NCBI GenBank assembly: GCA_018457135.1 | Contig: JAGGDU010000103.1 | Location: forward strand, 1-32,134 | DNA from: Trichodesmium erythraeum GBRTRLIN201 | GTDB taxonomy: Bacteria > Cyanobacteriota > Cyanobacteriia > Cyanobacteriales > Microcoleaceae | Direction of reading: 5' to 3' | DNA: 32,134 nucleotides | In this document: one piece after another, positions 17,375-26,355 of the stretch | Position numbering within the stretch: the first letter of the stretch is position 1 | Layout of the letters: the number at the start of each line of letters is the position of its first letter | Made by a program: the position numbers and the translations under genes | The notes under the pieces: generated by a model | The model's input: the letters and a program-made list of their open reading frames with translations, nothing else | Told to the model about the DNA's origin: nothing | The model's database searches: none

Positions 17375-18859
17375 ATGCTCTCTCACCAAAAGAAAATTAC
17401 TAGATCAAAGCTTTTCTTAATAGCATTTTTAGTAATAGTAATCCTATTATATATTTTAGGAAGGATGCCAGCTATAGCTATAACACCACCAAAACATTAC
17501 ACTGAACTAGAATTTCCACCATTACCAAAATTAGAGCTGCCTGAATACACTCGCTTTAAACTTGAAAATGGCATAGTTGTATATTTAATGGAGGACCATG
17601 AGCTTCCTCTAATTGGTGGACGTGCTTTATTTCGTACAGGTTCAAGATTTGAACCAGAAAATCAAGTAGGTTTAGCAAACTTAACTGGAACTGTTATGCG
17701 TACAGGAGGTACAACTCAACACTCTTCTGAATACATAAACCAACTACTTGAACAAAAAGCGGCAGCGGTAGAAACAGGTATCGGGGGTACTGCTGGTAGT
17801 GCTAGGTTTAGTTGTCTTACTGAAGACTTGGCAAAAGTTTTTGAATTATTTACTGAGGTAATTCGCGAACCTGTATTTACTGAGGAAAAACTAGACCTTG
17901 CCAAACAACAATGGCAAGGTAACATTGCTCGTCGCAATGATGATCCTGGATCTATTGCTAGTCGCGAGTTCCAAAAATTGATTTATGGAAGAGAAAGTCC
18001 TTATGCTAGAACTGTTGAATATGAAACTCTCAATAATATTTCCCAGGAAGATTTAATTGATTTCTATACCAAATATTTTCATCCTGAGAATATGATTTTG
18101 GGAATAGTGGGAGATTTTAATACTAAACAGATGCGATCGCTGGTCACAGAAAAACTAGGGGACTGGCAACCAAGTCGTCAAGCATTGAAGTTTCCTCTAC
18201 CAAAAGTTACTCAGGCTGAAGTTGGTAATATATTTTTTGTAGAACAACCTCAGCTAAATCAAAGTTATATACAAATGGGTCATTTAGGCGGAAAATTAGA
18301 TAATCCTGATTATACAGCTTTGAGTGTAATGAATAGCATCCTGAATGGTTTAGGGGGGCGCTTGCTCAATAATATTAGATCCCGCCAAGGTTTAGCTTAT
18401 TCTGTTTCTGCTTATTGGAGTGCTAATTATGATTATCCAGGAGTATTCGTCGCTGGTGGTCAAACTCGTTCGGATGCAACTGTCGCATTTATCCAGTCTA
18501 TTAATGAAGAAATTGAACTTATCCGCACTCAACCTATTACACAAGAGGAACTTAAGCGGGCTAAAGATTCGGCACTCAATTCATTTATTTTCAACTTTCA
18601 AGACCCAGCTCAAACTTTATCCCGTTTGATGCGATATGAATATTATGATTATCCTCAAGATTTTATTTTTCGTTATCGCCAGGAATTGGAAAAAATTACA
18701 GTTGCAGATGTGCAAAGAGTTGCTCAAAAATATTTGCAACCTGAGAAAATGGTAACTTTAGTTGTGGGTAATAAAGAAGCAATTCAACCGCCTCTGAGTA
18801 CTTTGGGAGATGGGATTGAAATTACTTCTATAGATATTACAATTCCAGAACCAAGTTAG
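17375..18859 (+). CDS. M16-family peptidase homologue lacking the zinc site
   Basis: A 494-residue M16 protein with an N-terminal signal/anchor (LFLIAFLVIVILLYILG, about 13-29). At the place of HxxEH the sequence reads NLTGT (102-106): both His and the catalytic Glu are replaced, so it cannot be a zinc peptidase. The C-terminal half keeps the substrate-binding Arg/Tyr block (LNNIRSRQGLAYSVSAYW). Inactive M16 subunits of this kind pair with an active partner and help bind substrate; the obvious partner is the upstream gene at 15188-16840. Both carry N-terminal hydrophobic segments, which fits a periplasmic or membrane-attached complex. The ATG at 17375 begins immediately before the hydrophobic leader and no better start is seen. 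Confidence 0.9.
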   Translation: MLSHQKKITRSKLFLIAFLVIVILLYILGRMPAIAITPPKHYTELEFPPLPKLELPEYTRFKLENGIVVYLMEDHELPLIGGRALFRTGSRFEPENQVGLANLTGTVMRTGGTTQHSSEYINQLLEQKAAAVETGIGGTAGSARFSCLTEDLAKVFELFTEVIREPVFTEEKLDLAKQQWQGNIARRNDDPGSIASREFQKLIYGRESPYARTVEYETLNNISQEDLIDFYTKYFHPENMILGIVGDFNTKQMRSLVTEKLGDWQPSRQALKFPLPKVTQAEVGNIFFVEQPQLNQSYIQMGHLGGKLDNPDYTALSVMNSILNGLGGRLLNNIRSRQGLAYSVSAYWSANYDYPGVFVAGGQTRSDATVAFIQSINEEIELIRTQPITQEELKRAKDSALNSFIFNFQDPAQTLSRLMRYEYYDYPQDFIFRYRQELEKITVADVQRVAQKYLQPEKMVTLVVGNKEAIQPPLSTLGDGIEITSIDITIPEPS

Positions 18860-18906
18860 ACGGCTTAGTAGGAGCGAATAACTCTGAATTCTTCCCAAGA
18901 TGTTTA

Positions 18907-18960
18907 GGTAGCATTCTACAGGAAAACGCCCCTACAAAACCTAATTATACTAATGCTACC
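18907..18960. repeat. Short inverted repeat after the second M16 gene
   Basis: Perfect 9-bp arms GGTAGCATT (18907-18915) and AATGCTACC (18952-18960) lie 36 bp apart, 48 bp past the M16 stop. No T-run follows. It could be a small MITE or a processing hairpin. Confidence 0.5.
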
Positions 18961-18999
18961 AGACTTAATATCACTACTGTCCGGTTGAATAGTTATTAT

Positions 19000-19073
19000 A
19001 GTAGGACTTACGCCAGGAAACTATATATAGTGTTTAATATTTATTTTCGATCTATATTCTGTAAGTCCCACTA
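19000..19073. mobile_element. MITE-like element, copy C
   Basis: A 74-bp element with imperfect 13-bp inverted ends (TAGTAGGACTTAC and GTAAGTCCCACTA) and the internal palindrome ACTATATATAGT (19020-19031) shared with copy B. It is non-coding. Confidence 0.65.
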
Positions 19074-19257
19074 ATAAACTAGAAAATTGTGTATAAAGGG
19101 TTGCCCGAAGTTAAAATAGTGAAGTTAATTTCGATTTGCAGATAACTCTTATGTCCTTATAGGTAAAATTCCTACTGCTTTTTTGTGTTGAAATGACAAA
19201 TTTAAAAGAATTTCTTGATTTTTGTACCGTAGAGGAAAAACCAGTAATTTTTATATT

Positions 19258-19377
19258 CAGCTATGGGATACTGAAGAAATAAAGTTAGACTAAGTGCGGG
19301 AGTTGTTTTGGAATAAGCCATCGGTTGATTTGTTGGTATTGTCTGCTTGTCGCACTGCTGTAAGAACTGGAATTTAG
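19258..19377 (+). pseudogene. CHAT-domain protease pseudogene, 5' fragment
   Basis: In one frame this reads QLWDTEEIKLD, a stop, then VRELFWNKPSVDLLVLSACR and TAVRTGI before another stop. It matches the CHAT core around the catalytic Cys (SACRTA) of cyanobacterial CHAT-domain proteins, with the in-frame TAA probably replacing a Gln codon. The catalytic-His region upstream is not recognisable. The continuation of the same domain is found at 20023-20295, displaced by about 650 bp. The gene is dead: it has stops, no start and an insertion. Confidence 0.75.
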
Positions 19378-19744
19378 ACTAAATACTTGAAGGTGCTATT
19401 AAGAAAAGAATTAAAAAAAATTGAAACCATCAACAGATGTGAGAAACAAGATTTGACATTAGTTGACATGCATTGAGGGGCATAATAATTTTTTAACCCA
19501 CTATCATACTCATCAGTGATACTGATACTCAGACTATTCAACTTCTTTGTCAACAATAATCAAAAGAGCTGTGGCTTTATAATTTAAAAATTCTTCAAAA
19601 CCTCTGTCTCTTCAGGATGGTAGGTATTGTTTATTCAAAATGCTATAAATAATTGCTATGTCTGAGTTTGATGTCTTTTTACCATCTATTTAGGAACAAC
19701 TCTAAAGATAAAATCAGGCATTAAATTAAAATTATTTTGCTCAA
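19378..19744. other. Insert between CHAT fragments, unassigned part
   Basis: About 370 bp between the CHAT 5' fragment and the transposase remnant. It is probably the left part of the inserted element or unrelated debris. No inverted end or coding frame could be defined. Confidence 0.35.
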
Positions 19745-20022
19745 ATGCTTGATTTCACGTTAAAATCATTTCGTAATCAAGTTGATCATTTATTGGAAAA
19801 TGCCAAGGATGCTGTTTTTGAACTGACTGATGCAGTAATGTTAAGCCCTAGTCCCAACTGGAACTGCATAATTATCTTTGTCCCCAGCATATCCCAGACA
19901 ATGGCACAGCTACCATCAAGGCTCTCGAAAATTGTCATCAATAACAATATAAATTGATTGCAGTTTATATCAACCAAATGCCATTGTTGGTAGGAGATCA
20001 TAGTGCTTGGCTACGAACAGAA
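19745..20022 (+). pseudogene. Transposase remnant, N-terminal part only
   Basis: It starts MLDFTLKSFRNQVDHLLENA, then KDAVFELTDAVML, and after a frameshift continues in other frames with LSLSPAYPRQWHS, KALENCHQ, a stop, then YKLIAVYINQMPLLVGDHSA and WLRTE. This pattern matches the N-terminus of a cyanobacterial DDE transposase (IS4/IS701-like from memory) through its first catalytic-Asp region (GDH). The rest of the gene, including the other catalytic residues, is absent, and the sequence passes directly into CHAT coding sequence. Confidence 0.65.
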
Positions 20023-20295
20023 ACGAGTGTTTGGTCCGTGAGTGATCAAGGTACATTGGGGTTAATGACAGAGTTTTATACTCATTTGAATAGTGTTAAG
20101 ATTAAGTCAGAGGCGTTAATACAGGGACAGTTAGCAATGTTGCAAGGGAAGGTGGTTATTACATATCGGGAGTTGAGGGGAAGCAACACTCGTGGTGTGG
20201 TGAAATTACCCTCGGCGTTCGCAAATATTAAGAATCAAAATTTATCTCATCTTTATTATTGGGAAGGGTTTACTATTGTTGTTAGTTCTTGGTAA
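20023..20295 (+). pseudogene. CHAT-domain protease pseudogene, 3' fragment
   Basis: The frame reads SVWSVSDQGTLGLMTEFYTH, then KSEALIQGQLAMLQGK, RELRGSNTRGVVKLPSAFAN and finally NLSHLYYWEGFTIVVSSW before TAA. This is the typical C-terminal end of the CHAT domain (usual form SLWxVSDEGT to YYWAAFTMIGSPW). It is in frame with the transposase remnant, giving a chimeric open frame from 19954 that is an artefact of decay and not a functional gene. Confidence 0.75.
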
Positions 20296-20780
20296 TAAAT
20301 ACTACTGAGTAAGTATTTATATTTAATCATAACCTACGCACGAGCACTACATCCAGTCAAGGTAAATGCCATTCGCAACTACATATAGCGTTTTCAAGGT
20401 TAATTTGCTTAATTACTATTAATATCTCCCTAATAATTTGACTCCTGCTCAAGGTAAATGAAGATAATTTTTATAGTATAAATACTTAAGCAAATTACTG
20501 ATTTTATACTAATTTTTATGCTAAAAATTGAAGTAGAGAATGTGGGCTATAATATTATCTCCAGTTAAATGCTTACACTTTGGAGGGTTTTCCTAGGAGG
20601 CTCTATGGCTCTCAGCAGAAGGATAGAATTGACAGTTACGGTCCTTAGTTTTTTGATCACTGATGTTCCGGACATAATATTACTTATTATCCGGACATCA
20701 TATTAAAAACAGAACCGGACGTTTTATGAAACGTACCTACCTGAGTCTAGTGAGTTCAAAACCGTTGTTAAATATACTCC
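20296..20780. other. Intergenic with a possible small RNA and a CCGGAC repeat cluster
   Basis: A TATAAT box at 20548-20553 is followed by a G-rich stretch (GGAGGGTTTTCCTAGGAGG near 20582) and six T at 20649-20654, which could bound a transcript of about 100 nt; this is weak. At 20667-20720 the motif CCGGAC occurs three times (20668, 20691, 20715); the first two form an imperfect palindrome (CCGGAcATAATA against TATTATCCGG). Nothing coding is recognised. Confidence 0.3.
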
Positions 20781-23700
20781 CTAATTTCTAATTTGGAAAT
20801 TATCCTCAGTAATATTGGGAGCACCATCAAGGATAGCAAACTGAGTAGACTCACCATCTACATTGTAGAATAGACCTCCAGACTTTTCACTATAAACAAT
20901 GAAAGCATCAGAGTCATCTACACTATTATCAGTGTTAACGGTTTCAAAATCATTATTAACACTAAAACCAATTCCAGCAGTACTATTAAGCTCAGTAAAG
21001 CTTGACTTATCAAGAAGAATTAAGTCGCCTTGGTTTCCATCTTCATTTGTCCTGAGGTCTAGTTGGAAATTATTGATAGTATCAATACCAAAATTATCAG
21101 ACTCAAATTCTTCATTACTATTGAAGATAAAGCGGTCAATACTTGCACCACCAGTCAAAGTATCATCACCAGGACCGCCATTGATGCGATCACGCCCTTG
21201 ACCACCATTTAACTGATCATCACCATCACCACCCAAGAGGTGATCGTTGCCTTGACGACCTTGAAGTTCATCATTACCATCCTGACCCAACAATAAGTCA
21301 TTGCCACGACTACCAATTATTTGATCATTACCAATACGACCTGCTAAGGTATCCGCGCCATTCAAACCGATAATAGTATCGTCTCCAACACCACCAATGA
21401 GACGCTCTGTTTTAGGAGTACCTTTAATTAGCAAACCCTTATCAACAAGGAGAGGTTGTTCTAGCTCTATCTGAATTATTTCGGTATTATCAATATCATC
21501 TCCTCGGCTTTTGGAGAAAGGATAGTTGTTGTCGTTGGCAACCAGAATAGTGTTTTCATCAATAACTAACATATTCTCAATGCTGGAAAAAGGGAAGTTA
21601 AAGCTAGTATCTCCATCACCATTAAGGTCATTAGGATCCTCAATATCTAATAAGTCTACAATTTCCTCTTTTTCAACAAAACCCTGATCATCAACTTCAT
21701 AAATGTCAATTTTAAATATTTTTTTGAACTCAGCTTCATTCCCTTGACGATCATCCAGTTCAATAACTAAAAATTCACTTTCATTAATAGGAGTAAAGTC
21801 ACCGATAGTATGACCAGTAACATCAGTAGGATAGAAACCAACTAGCTCCTCCTCAAAAGAGCTAGAAACAGAGTCGAACTCGTAAATTCGTAAAGCATTA
21901 TCTGGATCGCCTTCAACTGTACCCCCTAATAAAGGATAGAAAGTTTGGCGATCGCGACTGAATGCCATACCTTTATAACCGCTGGAAGTAGCCAAATTAG
22001 GGTCGTTTTGTTCTAGAACTTTACGACCTGTCCCAGGGAAGTCAGTAAAGAAACCATCTACACCTATATCTATTAGTTGTTGAAATTCCTCCTCCGCAGT
22101 TTGAGGTGTTCCTGTGCCAAAAGCTTCTAGATCAGACTTGAGGGTAAGGTAACGCTCTTCATCCCGTAAAGTGTAGGGATGAACCTGTAAACCTGCATCG
22201 TGAGCATCTTCGATAAAGGAAGTAATTTCTCCTGTTAACTGGGTACTTATTTCAGCTACACCATCTCCGTTACCATCGACTCGAGTATCAAGGGACTCAC
22301 GCAACAGAATGTTATTCTTCCAAGTTCCAACACCTTCTGCATATATACCACTAATAACTTTCAGAAATTCTTCACTGTCAAGGTCTGCATAAACTGTATT
22401 TTCTGAGAGAGAAACTTCTACTGCATTTAGGAATTCTTGACCATAGATAGCTGCTAAGTCATTATCTTGAGCAACATTAAACCTAATGTCGAAGGGGGAA
22501 GAAAAGGTACTGTTTGGATCTGCTCCTTCAGTAGTATTTCCATACAGTTGAACTAAAGGAATATCACCGAGACTTTGAGCATTCAACTGTTTTTGTAAGT
22601 CAATTAAGTTAGCAAACTCAAACGACTGGATGAAAATACGATCTGGGTCAGTGAAACTTGTATTTTGTAGGGTTTGAATTAGAGGTTCTTCTAAGGATAA
22701 ACCTTGTTGGTCAAAGAACGTAGGATGTTTAGTTTCCGGATAGATACCGACCTCAAACCCAGATTCTTCCATTTTTTGTACCAACTCGATAACTTCTTGG
22801 AAGGTGGGAATTTCAAATTGACCGTTAAAAGATTGATCACGGAAATCTCGAGGTTGAACAGCGCGTAATTGTTTGATTTCTTCAAGGGTGAAATCTTCAG
22901 CAAAATAGCCAGTAGTTTCTACTCCATCAAGAAACTTAGTGCTTTGACGTTCTGAAGCGAATACTTCAGCAACATTTGTAGTATCGTCTAACAGTGGCTC
23001 GTGTCGGGCAATAAGCACACCATCGGCAGTAATTACCAGGTCTGGTTCAATAAAATCTGCACCTTTTTCGATCGCTAGTCTATAAGCTTCTAGAGTATGT
23101 TCGGGACGAGAACCACTTGCACCCCGGTGTCCAATGACTAAAGGCGCTTCCCCACTCAGAGAGTTAAAGGAAATTTCTGGGTTTTGGGGAGAGCGAACTT
23201 CATCATTAGAGTCGTTTTGTTCTAGAACTTTACGACCTGTCCCAGGGAAGTCAGTAAAGAAACCATCTACACCTATATCTATTAGTTGTTGAAATTCCTC
23301 CTCCGCAGTTTGAGGTGTTCCTGTGCCAAAAGCTTCTAGATCAGACTTGAGGGTAAGGTAACGCTCTTCATCCCGTAAAGTGTAGGGATGAACCTGTAAA
23401 CCTGCATCGTGAGCATCTTCGATAAAGGAAGTAATTTCTCCTGTTAACTGGGTACTTATTTCAGCTACACCATCTCCGTTACCATCGACTCGAGTATCAA
23501 GGGACTCACGCAACAGAATGTTATTCTTCCAAGTTCCAACACCTTCTGCATATATACCACTAATAACTTTCAGAAATTCTTCACTGTCAAGGTCTGCATA
23601 AACTGTATTTTCTGAGAGAGAAACTTCTACTGCATTTAGGAATTCTTGACCATAGATAGCTGCTAAGTCATTATCTTGAGCAACATTAAACCTAATGTCG

Positions 23701-24899
23701 AAGGGGGAAGAAAAGGTACTGTTTGGATCTGCTCCTTCAGTAGTATTTCCATACAGTTGAACTAAAGGAATATCACCGAGACTTTGAGCATTCAACTGTT
23801 TTTGTAAGTCAATTAAGTTAGCAAACTCAAACGACTGGATGAAAATACGATCTGGGTCAGTGAAACTTGTATTTTGTAGGGTTTGAATTAGAGGTTCTTC
23901 TAAGGATAAACCTTGTTGGTCAAAGAACGTAGGATGTTTAGTTTCCGGATAGATACCGACCTCAAACCCAGATTCTTCCATTTTTTGTACCAACTCGATA
24001 ACTTCTTGGAAGGTGGGAATTTCAAATTGACCGTTAAAAGATTGATCACGGAAATCTCGAGGTTGAACAGCGCGTAATTGTTTGATTTCTTCAAGGGTGA
24101 AATCTTCAGCAAAATAGCCAGTAGTTTCTACTCCATCAAGAAACTTAGTGCTTTGACGTTCTGAAGCGAATACTTCAGCAACATTTGTAGTATCGTCTAA
24201 CAGTGGCTCGTGTCGGGCAATAAGCACACCATCGGCAGTAATTACCAGGTCTGGTTCAATAAAATCTGCACCTTTTTCGATCGCTAGTCTATAAGCTTCT
24301 AGAGTATGTTCGGGACGAGAACCACTTGCACCCCGGTGTCCAATGACTAAAGGCGCTTCCCCACTCAGAGAGTTAAAAGAAATTTCTATGTTGGGTGTGG
24401 CAATGGGAGCCTCAAGCAAAGTTCCCGTGCTATCGAAGTGTAAAATATAAGGTCCAAATTCGTCTCCGACCCAAATATCTCCATTATTATCTATAACAAA
24501 AGACTCTGTATCAAAGTCAGCTCCAGTTAAGAAGCGATCGCTTGTATCTTCATTGAAAATATCAAAGGGTATAAGATTATTAGGATCTGCTAGTTGAATA
24601 AAATCTTGAACCTCAACCTTAGTATCGCCATTTTCTGCTCCAGCAAAGTTCGGGTTAACTTTATATAGTCTGAGCAAATAATCAGCACTATTTCCTTGAG
24701 AGCCAAAACCATTATCAGATAGAAACCAATAAGTACTGCCATCTTCGCTACCGGGAGCAAACTCAACACCACTAAACCCTTGGACTGGTTGACTATCAAA
24801 TGGTACATCTCGATTATTTGTTTCAATAAATTTTCCTGATGGGGGACCTTCTGCAAATGTATCCGCTGATAATACGGTAAAACTTTTTAATCGTGCCAT
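20781..24899 (-). CDS. RTX-type secreted phosphohydrolase: phytase-like esterase domain with two nested GDPD domains
   Basis: A 1372-residue protein. Residues about 1-170 and 967-1165 are the two halves of an 'esterase-like activity of phytase' domain (FLSDNGFGSQ, DGDIWVGDEFGPY-like NGDIWVGDEFGPY; later GYKGMAFS and FPFSSIENM). Between them sit two glycerophosphodiester phosphodiesterase domains (about 171-563 and 574-966), each with IGHRGASG, FIEPD, ARHEP and YPETKHP catalytic motifs. Residues about 1165-1256 are calcium-binding RTX nonapeptides (GGxGDDxLxG), then a C-terminal region as in type I secretion substrates. Likely role: extracellular release of phosphate from phosphodiesters and phosphomonoesters. 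The frame is open to a TTG at 24929, but ATG 24899 (MARLKSFTVLSADTF) is the better start. No N-terminal signal peptide is seen, which fits type I export. The two GDPD copies are almost identical in DNA. Confidence 0.9.
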   Translation of the reverse strand: MARLKSFTVLSADTFAEGPPSGKFIETNNRDVPFDSQPVQGFSGVEFAPGSEDGSTYWFLSDNGFGSQGNSADYLLRLYKVNPNFAGAENGDTKVEVQDFIQLADPNNLIPFDIFNEDTSDRFLTGADFDTESFVIDNNGDIWVGDEFGPYILHFDSTGTLLEAPIATPNIEISFNSLSGEAPLVIGHRGASGSRPEHTLEAYRLAIEKGADFIEPDLVITADGVLIARHEPLLDDTTNVAEVFASERQSTKFLDGVETTGYFAEDFTLEEIKQLRAVQPRDFRDQSFNGQFEIPTFQEVIELVQKMEESGFEVGIYPETKHPTFFDQQGLSLEEPLIQTLQNTSFTDPDRIFIQSFEFANLIDLQKQLNAQSLGDIPLVQLYGNTTEGADPNSTFSSPFDIRFNVAQDNDLAAIYGQEFLNAVEVSLSENTVYADLDSEEFLKVISGIYAEGVGTWKNNILLRESLDTRVDGNGDGVAEISTQLTGEITSFIEDAHDAGLQVHPYTLRDEERYLTLKSDLEAFGTGTPQTAEEEFQQLIDIGVDGFFTDFPGTGRKVLEQNDSNDEVRSPQNPEISFNSLSGEAPLVIGHRGASGSRPEHTLEAYRLAIEKGADFIEPDLVITADGVLIARHEPLLDDTTNVAEVFASERQSTKFLDGVETTGYFAEDFTLEEIKQLRAVQPRDFRDQSFNGQFEIPTFQEVIELVQKMEESGFEVGIYPETKHPTFFDQQGLSLEEPLIQTLQNTSFTDPDRIFIQSFEFANLIDLQKQLNAQSLGDIPLVQLYGNTTEGADPNSTFSSPFDIRFNVAQDNDLAAIYGQEFLNAVEVSLSENTVYADLDSEEFLKVISGIYAEGVGTWKNNILLRESLDTRVDGNGDGVAEISTQLTGEITSFIEDAHDAGLQVHPYTLRDEERYLTLKSDLEAFGTGTPQTAEEEFQQLIDIGVDGFFTDFPGTGRKVLEQNDPNLATSSGYKGMAFSRDRQTFYPLLGGTVEGDPDNALRIYEFDSVSSSFEEELVGFYPTDVTGHTIGDFTPINESEFLVIELDDRQGNEAEFKKIFKIDIYEVDDQGFVEKEEIVDLLDIEDPNDLNGDGDTSFNFPFSSIENMLVIDENTILVANDNNYPFSKSRGDDIDNTEIIQIELEQPLLVDKGLLIKGTPKTERLIGGVGDDTIIGLNGADTLAGRIGNDQIIGSRGNDLLLGQDGNDELQGRQGNDHLLGGDGDDQLNGGQGRDRINGGPGDDTLTGGASIDRFIFNSNEEFESDNFGIDTINNFQLDLRTNEDGNQGDLILLDKSSFTELNSTAGIGFSVNNDFETVNTDNSVDDSDAFIVYSEKSGGLFYNVDGESTQFAILDGAPNITEDNFQIRN
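22002..23178 (-). repeat. GDPD-encoding direct repeat, copy 2 (C-terminal)
   Basis: 1177 bp nearly identical to 23211-24387, offset 1209 bp (403 codons, in frame). By eye the only difference is at 23169 versus 24378, near the edge. The sequence between the copies (23179-23210) encodes a short linker (NDEVRSPQNP). Confidence 0.9.
23211..24387 (-). repeat. GDPD-encoding direct repeat, copy 1 (N-terminal)
   Basis: Partner of 22002-23178. Both encode the same roughly 392-residue GDPD domain from ISFNSLSGEAPLV to GRKVLEQND. The near-identity, including synonymous sites, implies very recent duplication or ongoing gene conversion. A tandem-collapse or expansion assembly error should also be kept in mind. 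Confidence 0.9.
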
Positions 24900-24952
24900 T
24901 TGATTTTTTTTTACCTTGTAAATTGACAACTTGTTAAGAATTATTTTGTCTT

Positions 24953-24981
24953 ACATTAGATCAGTTTTAAGTAAATGTCAA
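24953..24981 (-). promoter_or_regulatory. Putative promoter of the GDPD/phytase-like gene
   Basis: On the minus strand a perfect -35 TTGACA (24976-24981), a 17-nt spacer and TAATGT (24953-24958) lie about 55 bp upstream of ATG 24899. The spacer contains CTTAAAAC and CTTAAC lies nearer the gene (about 24934-24939). These loosely recall half-sites of the cyanobacterial Pho box (YTTAAYYW), but no proper tandem box is seen. Confidence 0.45.
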
Positions 24982-25273
24982 TATTTAGTTTATGTGCAAT
25001 AAATCCTCAAAATAGTTAATATTAAAGATTATGATTTTTGTTACATAATCTAGGAAAATTGCTTAGAAAATTTGTCGCTCCCAGGGAAGACAAAGGTTAG
25101 AGCTAGGAGGGTGATAAAAGGGTTAAAAAGCCTTCATTCTTAATGATTGACCAAAACATGGTAAAAAAAGATGAGCTTAGATATTGTTAACAAGGCTGAT
25201 TTAATAAGAATGAATAAATGACCCTAATAGTACCGTAAACACATAGGAAATTAACTAACCAAAAATATCTCTG
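24982..25273. other. Intergenic, no gene recognised
   Basis: AT-rich sequence between the GDPD promoter and the decayed IS. It may include the left end of that element, but no inverted end could be assigned. Confidence 0.4.
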
Positions 25274-26355
25274 TCATGTTAAAATAATAATTTTTCTAAT
25301 TCAATACCATAAGTGGGTAAGGTTAGAAACCTTAGCTAATCAAATACCAAAATATATTAAATTTCAGAGTTGTTGTCGGAGTTTGCAAAGGTTTTTATCG
25401 AATGTGAATATTAAATTTGAAACTTTGTGTTAACATTAGATTAAAGATTGAGTTAATCATAGTTTTCAAGAAAGATAAATTTTGTATTTAGTGATAGATA
25501 GGACGGGGTAGGATGTGGTAAATTTGTTAGTTTTTAGTCTAGTCTATCGGCGTCGCAGCATACCAATTTACATCACTAATTTAGAAAAAAAGGTAACAGT
25601 AACTTTTCCGAGCCAGAAAAGGTATTATCTATGGTATTAAATTTATTCTCAAATTCTCAAAAAGTAATGTTAGGAGAGAGATAATTTTGTAGAATGGAAC
25701 TAGCTAAGTGATTAAAAGATCAAGAAAAGACGTATTTATATGTGAGATTGAAAAAAAGTCTGTAAATAGTAAAGAGAAAAAGAACTGTGGATAGCTCTGA
25801 AATAATTAGGAAGAAAACCAAGTATATCTATGTATTTACAAGGAGTCAAAGTAACTAAATCCATAAGTTTTGGGCTCGTAAATTTTGTGAGTGAATAGAA
25901 AAGAAAATATCGCGGTATAAAAGCAGAATAAGCGTAGTTTATTCTCACGAATTTTTCGGATTTATAAAGGACAATAAATGCTTAATAAAAAATGAATAGG
26001 CATTGAATAAATGTTCTGATATTTTAAAAGTTGGGGCTATAATCTCGAAGGAACTTAAGTCAAAGAAAAACGATTATTGAATATTATTGATAACTTTAGC
26101 TGACTCTCAATCCTTAATTGTAGGAAAAATAATTTGTGAAAAAGGAGTAGCAAACTATGTAAATTGTCCTACATAAAAAAGGAGAAAATATCAACGACAT
26201 AGCCATTTTTAGACAGGAAATAGAGGTCAAACTTAGTTTAATTCTTTGGAAATTTTCCAGAAGAAGCTGATAAATTAATAGCTATTTTCCCTCACAAACG
26301 GCTTAATTATTAGAAATTTAGAAAACCTGCAAGCTTTGTTAGTTAAGCTTTTTAT
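25274..26355 (+). pseudogene. Decayed IS4-like transposase gene
   Basis: A near full-length DDE transposase can be followed across frames with many stops and frameshifts. Fragments in order: HKWVRLETLANQIPKYIKFQ, then RSLQRFLSNVNIKFETLC; VIDRTG, stop, DVVNLLVFSLVYRRRSIPIY and ITNLEKK; NFSEPEKVLSMVLNLF; VMLGER, stop, FCRMELAK, stop, LKDQEKTYLYVRLKKS; YNLEGT, stop, VKEKRLLN; IVGKIICEKGVANYVNCPT; FPHKRLNY. Two stops fit single-base changes of expected codons (GDREFC Glu to TAA, AKWL Trp to TGA). The catalytic context (IDRT and LGDREFC-like) is that of a cyanobacterial IS4-family transposase as I recall it. It is long dead and explains most of this otherwise empty region. Confidence 0.75.

Noticed and set aside
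25736-25948. Minus-strand frame of 70 codons in the long gap
   Set aside because: It is the antisense shadow of the decayed IS4 transposase and has no recognisable product.
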